From the NCBI GenBank assembly GCA_002254385.1, contig NJDO01000062.1:1-9634 (forward strand): a DNA stretch of 9,634 bases. The letters run 5' to 3'. The translations under genes were made by a program, and so were the position numbers. Of this stretch, positions 6,201-9,634 are shown piece by piece. Below the pieces are notes generated by a model, which was not told where the DNA came from, ran no database searches, and was given only the letters and a program-made list of their open reading frames with translations. The number at the start of each line of letters is the position of its first letter. Position 1 is the first letter of the stretch. Source of the stretch: Thermoplasmatales archaeon ex4484_6 (lineage in GTDB: Archaea; Thermoplasmatota; Penumbrarchaeia; Penumbrarchaeales; Penumbrarchaeaceae).

Positions 6201-7142
6201 GAATATCCCTCCCTGAACGAGATCGTCATTGGGATCGAGGTCCACCGGGCTTCCCCAGTTGGCCCCGACACCCGTGTGCCACCTTATGAAGATGGATGCT
6301 TCGATGATGGCCCCACCGGCGTCTCTCCCCCCGTAGGAGTAGACGATGTCCGGATTGTCATCGGCGTCGAAATCCCCGAAACGGACCACCTCATTGAATG
6401 TGGCCATGTGACCGGAAATTGTCACCGTGGTCAGGGTGGAATTGCTCAGCGACCCGGACGCATATGTGACAAGAACGAGTCTGACCTGCTCGCCTCCGTT
6501 GTTCGCATTGCCGTCCGTGTCCACGTTGTAGATGAATACCGTGTCGAGATCGTTGTCCCCATCCACATCGGCCACGTCCATGTCGAACTTGGACTCGGAC
6601 CAGTACCAGAGATCCTGGAACAGATAACCATTCCGAAATTCCTCGTAATCCTCTACCGAGAAGGTCCCGGCGCTGTTCTCTATGTAGAAGATCCTGACGG
6701 AGAAGATCGACGGACCACCGCTCCCCGCCTCGTCCGCCATGAAGTATTCCTCCTGCCCGAGTGCTATCACGTCGAGATCCCCGTCATTGTCGTAATCGCC
6801 GAACCTGATACGTGTTATGTACCAGCCGGACAGGGTTATCGTCTGGTGTACATTCATCTTGAACGAGGAGCCGGACGCCCCGTTGTTCTTGAGGAGCTGA
6901 ATGGAACCGTGCTGACCGATGACGATATCATCGTTGTTCACCCCGTCGAAATCACCCGTATCCACGCATATGGCCTCGGTGGAGAGAGTGATGTCCTGGG
7001 GATACAGTGTGGGTGTGAACCCATACCTCGTGGGGGTTCCGTCATCCCCCACTCCGCCGCTGCCGCCGGTCACATCTACGACCGGAAATGCCATCAGCAG
7101 GGCTAATACGATACCAAATAATAGAGAGGACCTGTGCTTCAT
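3219..7142 (-). CDS. Giant type I surface protein: FG-GAP propeller, cadherin/Ig/PKD stalk, Ca-binding segment, TM helix, Pro-rich tail
   Basis: A 1307-residue protein, probably anchored in the cell membrane with most of its mass outside. Residues 1 to about 28 form a signal peptide (KHR, then a hydrophobic core). Seven FG-GAP/VCBS-type repeats with acidic calcium-loop motifs start near 61, 114, 190, 255, 323, 384 and 453, suggesting one seven-bladed beta-propeller. Residues about 500-963 form a beta-sandwich stalk with cadherin/He_PIG-like boundaries such as VNDDPV (731), VNDPPF (835) and TNDPPV (965). A PKD-like domain follows (970-1062, YMWDFDASDG, then AGTYMITLRVVDSAG). Aspartate-rich thrombospondin-3-like repeats occupy 1066-1135. 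A transmembrane helix (1153-1178) precedes RSKKRAREEEEKRRK, which fixes the tail in the cytosol, and a 129-residue Pro/Ala/Gln/Glu-rich tail. I chose ATG 7142 because GGGTGAG precedes it and the signal peptide starts directly there; the in-frame ATG 12 codons earlier would put acidic residues before it. Likely adhesion or cell-surface recognition; the ligand is unknown. Confidence 0.88.
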   Translation of the reverse strand: MKHRSSLLFGIVLALLMAFPVVDVTGGSGGVGDDGTPTRYGFTPTLYPQDITLSTEAICVDTGDFDGVNNDDIVIGQHGSIQLLKNNGASGSSFKMNVHQTITLSGWYITRIRFGDYDNDGDLDVIALGQEEYFMADEAGSGGPSIFSVRIFYIENSAGTFSVEDYEEFRNGYLFQDLWYWSESKFDMDVADVDGDNDLDTVFIYNVDTDGNANNGGEQVRLVLVTYASGSLSNSTLTTVTISGHMATFNEVVRFGDFDADDNPDIVYSYGGRDAGGAIIEASIFIRWHTGVGANWGSPVDLDPNDDLVQGGIFGSLPFAMAVGEFAGNSLPDIVLTNNRNGGTSPPFGDAGIYLIRALTGRDFSDPVSVFSQVGYFMIRGMAVGDFDKEGREDLVCFTKRDTTADPSPYDGIDDYSLSLLGSRQSVPYGFFALKVFETPTDIPFQVIKDVGVGNFDNDPDGYADMVYVGDKVTVGFTTFPPNNVPRKVREVVSPLPVYNDDRFATVNITVEDLDGAWDLAKIVVDFTPLGLPVVVVSEPEKDPSSSTIGWYEFEIQVPPTVRQGDYNIRFDMYDQCTDPPGRNAPKSNDTFLFRVKQYNRRPEIAIDEANRTLYLKEDTPTYFEGVYGWFRDLDIEEGYAPDYLNISMKSFQSNTFVTTSTLKDVNENVIFRADLKNGSAADPKNWSLLITPGKNFHHREGESNQLTLRAGDGLLYTDPLLVMNIVVLSVNDDPVIPPQGWPEDDFQFLLIQNERGTRNLKANDAADDPTGVQPLKFYFEYENEEDASWLVLEEDGTVTWDPKNDNVGPHMVTLWVSDGIANVSQVMWFNVSNVNDPPFFVSVSNQTTTVNINSRHVEERIEFIVREHEEFNLTIVVKDLDYEIGLQDSVGFKCNLTMLNNTYLDVDDVYPFTAHFHFWAEKRFGYYATYEPETPPIDTEIIVTDGINQDIMAVLPLRIRILNTNDPPVLVAIDKPEEGASFPILYNIEFSAGESLDPDTVYGDNLTYMWDFDASDGEFQAQFVGTNGRWDFPAAGTYMITLRVVDSAGLYIETTRNITVSGVRDDDDFDNDGMSNKWEDENGLDKYDPSDAQADADGDGLSNIAEFLNHTDPRRRDTDGDGSPDGIDFAPLDPTIYTEPKEEKGWLEKSGNIILLVVIILVVLVLLVVLLVFILIRSKKRAREEEEKRRKVEEMQRSMYEGQDIYANLPQTAAAAESAVPAAPETAQLPPQPEAGLDDIFGGAGTLPSIEGAPEGLPPAPSSTEGSVQAQGLPPPPASETPQAPPQVQVPESKGSEGDITKLLDE

Positions 7143-7215
7143 ATGCTCACCCGGTGAAGGATCACTCCTGCCCAGCATTCCGCTGGGTGCGAATGCTGTC
7201 CTTCATATCACAACA

Positions 7216-7236
7216 TGATATAATATTATTTCGCGG
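7216..7236 (-). promoter_or_regulatory. Putative promoter of the surface-protein gene
   Basis: The minus strand reads CGCGAAATAATATTATATCA, the most A/T-rich stretch of the divergent intergenic region, with a BRE-like CGAAA before the TATA-like element. A start about 25 bases downstream (near 7195) gives a leader of roughly 50 bases to the ATG at 7142. Next to it is an inverted repeat ATATCA-CAACA-TGATAT (7205-7221) that would lie between the TATA box and the start and could act as an operator. Confidence 0.5.
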
Positions 7237-7286
7237 GCCGCCTTCCCCTTGTGAGTACCTGGCATCGATCGACCCCCGAACATGCT

Positions 7287-7303
7287 GAGGAAAGCTTATA
7301 AAC
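7287..7303 (+). promoter_or_regulatory. Promoter of the aRF1 gene (BRE plus TATA box)
   Basis: GAGGAAAGCTTATAAAC contains a purine-rich BRE (GGAAAG) followed by the TATA element CTTATAAA. A start about 25 bases downstream (near 7323) gives a leader of about 30 bases to the ATG at 7352. It is the clearest archaeal promoter in the window and diverges from the surface-protein promoter. Confidence 0.65.
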
Positions 7304-7351
7304 CGGTTCCATCTGTTGTGGACGAACCACACGGGTCCGCGGGTGTCAACG

Positions 7352-8587
7352 ATGGTCAAGCTCACACCAAGGGAAAGATACGCCTTCAAGAATACGCTCG
7401 AGAAGCTTGCCTCGTACAAGGGAAGGAATACCGAACTCATAACCCTGCTCATCCCCCCTACCAAGCAGATATCGGATGTTGCGAACTACCTCAGGAACGA
7501 GCTTGGCCAGTCCTCCAACATCAAATCCAAGACCACCAGGAAGAACGTCACCTCCGCCATCGAATCAATACTCTCCAGGCTCCGGACGTTCAAGACCGCT
7601 CCGGAGAACGGCCTGGCATTCTTCGTGGGACACATCCCCGTGGGGGCCGACCAGACAAGGATGATCGCCCATGTCATCGAACCGCCCTCACCGATAAGCA
7701 CATTTCTCTACAGATGTGACAGCTACTTCTATCTCGACCACCTGAAAGAGATGCTGGCCGAGGAGGACATCTACGGACTCATAGTGATCGACAGGAAGGA
7801 AGCGACCCTGGGGCTGCTCAAGGGAAGGAGGGTGGAGACCATAAAGAACGTTCAATCCCTTGTCCCGTCCAAACACGGGAAGGGGGGGCAGTCAAGGCTC
7901 CGCTTCGAGAGGTTGATAGAGATCGCCGCCCACGAATATTTCAAGAAGATCGGGGACCTGTGCACGGAAGCCTTCCTGGGCATAGAAGGCCTCAAGGGCA
8001 TACTGGTGGGAGGACCCGGAGCCACCAAGGATTTCTTCGTCCATAACGATTACCTCCACCACGAACTCAAGAAAAAGGTGCTCGACACCTTCGATACCGG
8101 TTATACGGATGAATCCGGCCTGAACGAACTGATAGAAAAGGCAAGGCCCGCACTGCAGCATCTCGAGGTGGCGAAGGAGAGGGAGCTCATGGACAGGTTG
8201 TTCTCCGAGATACGAAAGGAGGACGGGGGCCTTTCCGCCTACGGGGAGGCGGAGGTGAAAGCGGCCCTGGAAGCGGGAGCCGTCGAGATACTTCTGGTCT
8301 CCGAGGAGATGCGCATGATGCATCGGGTGTTCGAATGCCCGTCATGCGGGAAGAGGTACGAGATCGATCAGAAGAGGACCGATGAACCCATATTCTCATG
8401 TCCCGATGATCAGAACCTGTGCCAGTTCGTGGAGGAGAAGGACATGGTGGAGGAACTTGGAAGAATCTGCGAGATGTACTCCACAACGCTGGAGCTCATT
8501 TCCTCGGATTCCTCCGAGGGACAGATGCTTCTCAAGGCCTTCGGTGGAATAGCGGCGATACTGAGATACCGTTTCAACGGTGGATAG
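7352..8587 (+). CDS. prf1: Peptide chain release factor aRF1
   Basis: The 411-residue archaeal class I release factor, which reads all three stop codons in the ribosomal A site and triggers release of the finished protein. All three family hallmarks are present: NIKS at 56-59 and YRCDSYF (YxCxxxF) at 120-126 for stop-codon recognition in domain 1, and GGQ at 178-180 for peptidyl-tRNA hydrolysis in domain 2. The C-terminal domain holds four cysteines (C329, C332, C350, C357) in the zinc-ribbon-like minidomain common in archaeal versions. Length agrees with the family. The ATG is preceded by GGGTG at six bases. A TTG 12 codons earlier falls upstream of or at the inferred transcript start and is disfavoured. 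The gene has its own promoter and converges with the small gene at 8633-8980. Confidence 0.96.
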   Translation: MVKLTPRERYAFKNTLEKLASYKGRNTELITLLIPPTKQISDVANYLRNELGQSSNIKSKTTRKNVTSAIESILSRLRTFKTAPENGLAFFVGHIPVGADQTRMIAHVIEPPSPISTFLYRCDSYFYLDHLKEMLAEEDIYGLIVIDRKEATLGLLKGRRVETIKNVQSLVPSKHGKGGQSRLRFERLIEIAAHEYFKKIGDLCTEAFLGIEGLKGILVGGPGATKDFFVHNDYLHHELKKKVLDTFDTGYTDESGLNELIEKARPALQHLEVAKERELMDRLFSEIRKEDGGLSAYGEAEVKAALEAGAVEILLVSEEMRMMHRVFECPSCGKRYEIDQKRTDEPIFSCPDDQNLCQFVEEKDMVEELGRICEMYSTTLELISSDSSEGQMLLKAFGGIAAILRYRFNGG

Positions 8588-8632
8588 AAAGGTTGATGGA
8601 AATGGTGCCGCGATCCCCGAAGGGACCCCGGT

Positions 8633-8980
8633 TCAGCTCCCTTCCAGGAGCTCCTTCACGGTCTTGAGGCTCATTCCCCTTCTAGGGGTCATTGTCGGAC
8701 GCCTGTCCTTGATGAGAGTCATGAGCTTCCTGTCGAGTTCATCGACCTCGGAACCGTTCCCGTTGTTGTTTTCCCCATCCGCGGTGAGCGTGACGGCGCC
8801 CTTCTCCTCCCTCTCCAGCCAATCTTTCATGGCCTGTCTGATGACCTGTGAAGGGTTGTATCCCCTTTCGCGGCAGTAGGAGAAGAACCTGTTGGCATCC
8901 TCCTCGAAATCCTGGGTTACGACTATATGGATGGGGTCCCCCGACCGATATGTCCTGGTGCCGTCCCTTCTCCTTGCCAT
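8633..8980 (-). CDS. Small ribbon-helix-helix-like putative DNA-binding protein
   Basis: A 115-residue protein with a basic N-terminus (ARRRDGTRTYR). Residues 17-21 (IHIVV) look like the beta-strand of a ribbon-helix-helix fold, residues 24-40 like its first helix, and residues 43-58 (PSQVIRQAMKDWLERE) like its second, with the polar turn typical of that fold. An asparagine-rich linker near 70-76 leads to an acidic helix (EVDELDRKLMTLIK) and a basic tail with RRPTMTPRRGMS. I chose the ATG at 8980 because the TATA-like box at 9016-9026 predicts a start near 8995; the in-frame TTG at 9013 would lie upstream of it. No clear ribosome binding site is visible, which suits a short leader. The fold is an inference from pattern, and the target is unknown. 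It could be an autoregulator or regulate a neighbour. Confidence 0.65.
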   Translation of the reverse strand: MARRRDGTRTYRSGDPIHIVVTQDFEEDANRFFSYCRERGYNPSQVIRQAMKDWLEREEKGAVTLTADGENNNGNGSEVDELDRKLMTLIKDRRPTMTPRRGMSLKTVKELLEGS

Positions 8981-9013
8981 CTGACCAACTGCCTGCGCAA
9001 AAAATCCCCCCAA

Positions 9014-9030
9014 CTGATATTTTTAGGTTT
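9014..9030 (-). promoter_or_regulatory. Putative promoter of the ribbon-helix-helix gene
   Basis: The minus strand reads AAACCTAAAAATATCAG in the 71-base gap after trpS, giving a TATA-like CTAAAAATATC with A-rich bases before it. The predicted start near 8995 leaves a leader of about 15 bases to the ATG at 8980. It implies transcription separate from trpS, although read-through cannot be excluded. Confidence 0.5.
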
Positions 9031-9051
9031 GGTCATAATTACTCGAGGGAA

Positions 9052-9634
9052 CTAATCATACCTGACGAATTCCGATACGAGATGTTCCGTCTGATCCCTT
9101 CTCTCCGAAAGATCCTCCAGGAACGACACCAGATACTGCGATGCCTCCCTCTTGCATTGACCGCACAGCCTCTCACCGTTGAGGCACTCCTCCTCTATCC
9201 TTGCCATCTCGGTGTCATCGCTCACGGTGTGGAACAGCATGGTCTCGAAGACGGGGCATTCGTGGGGGCGGCCCCCCTCCCTTCTCTGTATCTCCGCAGT
9301 TTCCCTTCCTCCCGTCAACGCCTTCATGAGTTTTGCCGATGCCTCGGCTGGTTCGTCATCAAGGAATATCGCCGTCTCGGGCCTTGACGAGGACATCTTC
9401 TCGCCCGTCAACCCCCTGCTGAACTTGTGATATGTCGATGACGGCGGGAGGAATCCGTAGCCTCCCTCCTCCACCTCCAGCTTCGAAAGGGCCTCATCCA
9501 TCAGGGGGACGTCCGCAGATACGGCCCCGCGGATGTACAATGCCTTGTAGCGGGGGATCATCTTCATGTCCAGGAATCCCAACCCTTCCATGGCCGACCT
9601 TGCCTTCTGCAGCAGACGCTCCACTCCATCATCC
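9052..9634 (-). CDS. trpS: Tryptophanyl-tRNA synthetase, C-terminal part (N-terminus beyond the window)
   Basis: The visible 193 residues are the C-terminal portion of a class I aminoacyl-tRNA synthetase that charges tRNA-Trp. The open frame runs through the right edge of the window, so the catalytic N-terminus with the HIGH-type motif is not visible. The segment LPPSSTYHKFSRGLTG followed by GEKMSSSRPETAIFL contains the KMSSS loop (bases 9385-9399). The downstream TGGRET and EECLNGERLCGQCK segments are typical of the archaeal/eukaryotic TrpRS subfamily rather than the bacterial one. The stop is TAG. No frameshift is visible in the part present. The next gene downstream has its own promoter. 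Confidence 0.93.
   Translation of the reverse strand, partial: DDGVERLLQKARSAMEGLGFLDMKMIPRYKALYIRGAVSADVPLMDEALSKLEVEEGGYGFLPPSSTYHKFSRGLTGEKMSSSRPETAIFLDDEPAEASAKLMKALTGGRETAEIQRREGGRPHECPVFETMLFHTVSDDTEMARIEEECLNGERLCGQCKREASQYLVSFLEDLSERRDQTEHLVSEFVRYD

Noticed and set aside
6276..7106. Long open frame on the plus strand opposite the propeller region
   Set aside because: Rich in V/I/E/G/H/D patterns that mirror the acidic repeats on the other strand; no family features, so treated as a shadow.
7143..7178. Upstream ATG for the surface protein, adding 12 residues
   Set aside because: It would place acidic residues before the signal peptide; the ATG at 7142 has GGGTGAG before it and starts the signal peptide directly.
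7316..7351. Upstream TTG start for aRF1
   Set aside because: It lies at or before the transcript start predicted from the TATA box at 7294-7303, and aRF1 proteins normally begin near the ATG at 7352.
8588..8632. Terminator hairpin between the convergent aRF1 and ribbon-helix-helix genes
   Set aside because: Only a 4-bp stem (TCCC-CGAA-GGGA) is visible and there is no T-tract; too weak to call.
1..9634. Defence system, CRISPR array, insertion sequence or prophage segment
   Set aside because: No direct-repeat arrays, transposase, integrase, terminal inverted repeats or nuclease/toxin genes were seen; every sizeable gene has a housekeeping or envelope explanation.

Overview
The window looks like chromosomal DNA from an archaeon, most probably of the Thermoplasmatota. 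The archaeal markers are a class I release factor with NIKS, YxCxxxF and GGQ motifs, an archaeal-type UMP kinase, an archaeal/eukaryotic-type tryptophanyl-tRNA synthetase, and a phosphopantetheine adenylyltransferase fused to a DUF84/YjjX-type NTP phosphatase, a fusion I associate from memory with the Thermoplasma lineage. A/T-rich TATA-like boxes stand about 25 bases before inferred transcript starts. Arginine is written mostly as AGG/AGA, and start sites often carry GGAGG- or GGTGA-type ribosome binding sites. Nothing points to a virus, plasmid, integrated element or CRISPR locus.

Layout. Positions 1-138 hold no gene, only a near-perfect stem-loop at 25-56. Positions 139-3155 (minus strand) are a tight four-gene unit in the transcription order pyrH, a DUF2116-type tail-anchored zinc ribbon, the CoaD-NTP phosphatase fusion, and a rhomboid protease with a C-terminal zinc ribbon. 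Junctions are a 4-base gap, an ATGA overlap and a TTGA overlap. Positions 3219-7142 (minus) encode one 1307-residue secreted, membrane-anchored surface protein: signal peptide, seven FG-GAP/VCBS blades, a cadherin/Ig/PKD-like stalk rich in N-glycosylation sequons, a calcium-binding thrombospondin-3-like segment, one transmembrane helix and a proline/alanine-rich cytoplasmic tail. A divergent promoter region of about 210 bases separates it from the release factor aRF1 (7352-8587, plus). A small ribbon-helix-helix protein (8633-8980, minus) and the C-terminal part of trpS (9052 to the right edge, minus) complete the window.

The genes fall into housekeeping functions (pyrimidine nucleotide and CoA synthesis, NTP clean-up, translation termination, tRNA charging) and envelope functions (rhomboid, tail-anchored zinc ribbon, giant surface protein). 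I see no convincing new multi-gene system. The most unusual objects are the integrin-alpha-like surface protein with its uneven sequon distribution, and the two membrane-associated zinc-ribbon proteins, one of them a rhomboid, placed in a nucleotide/CoA operon.
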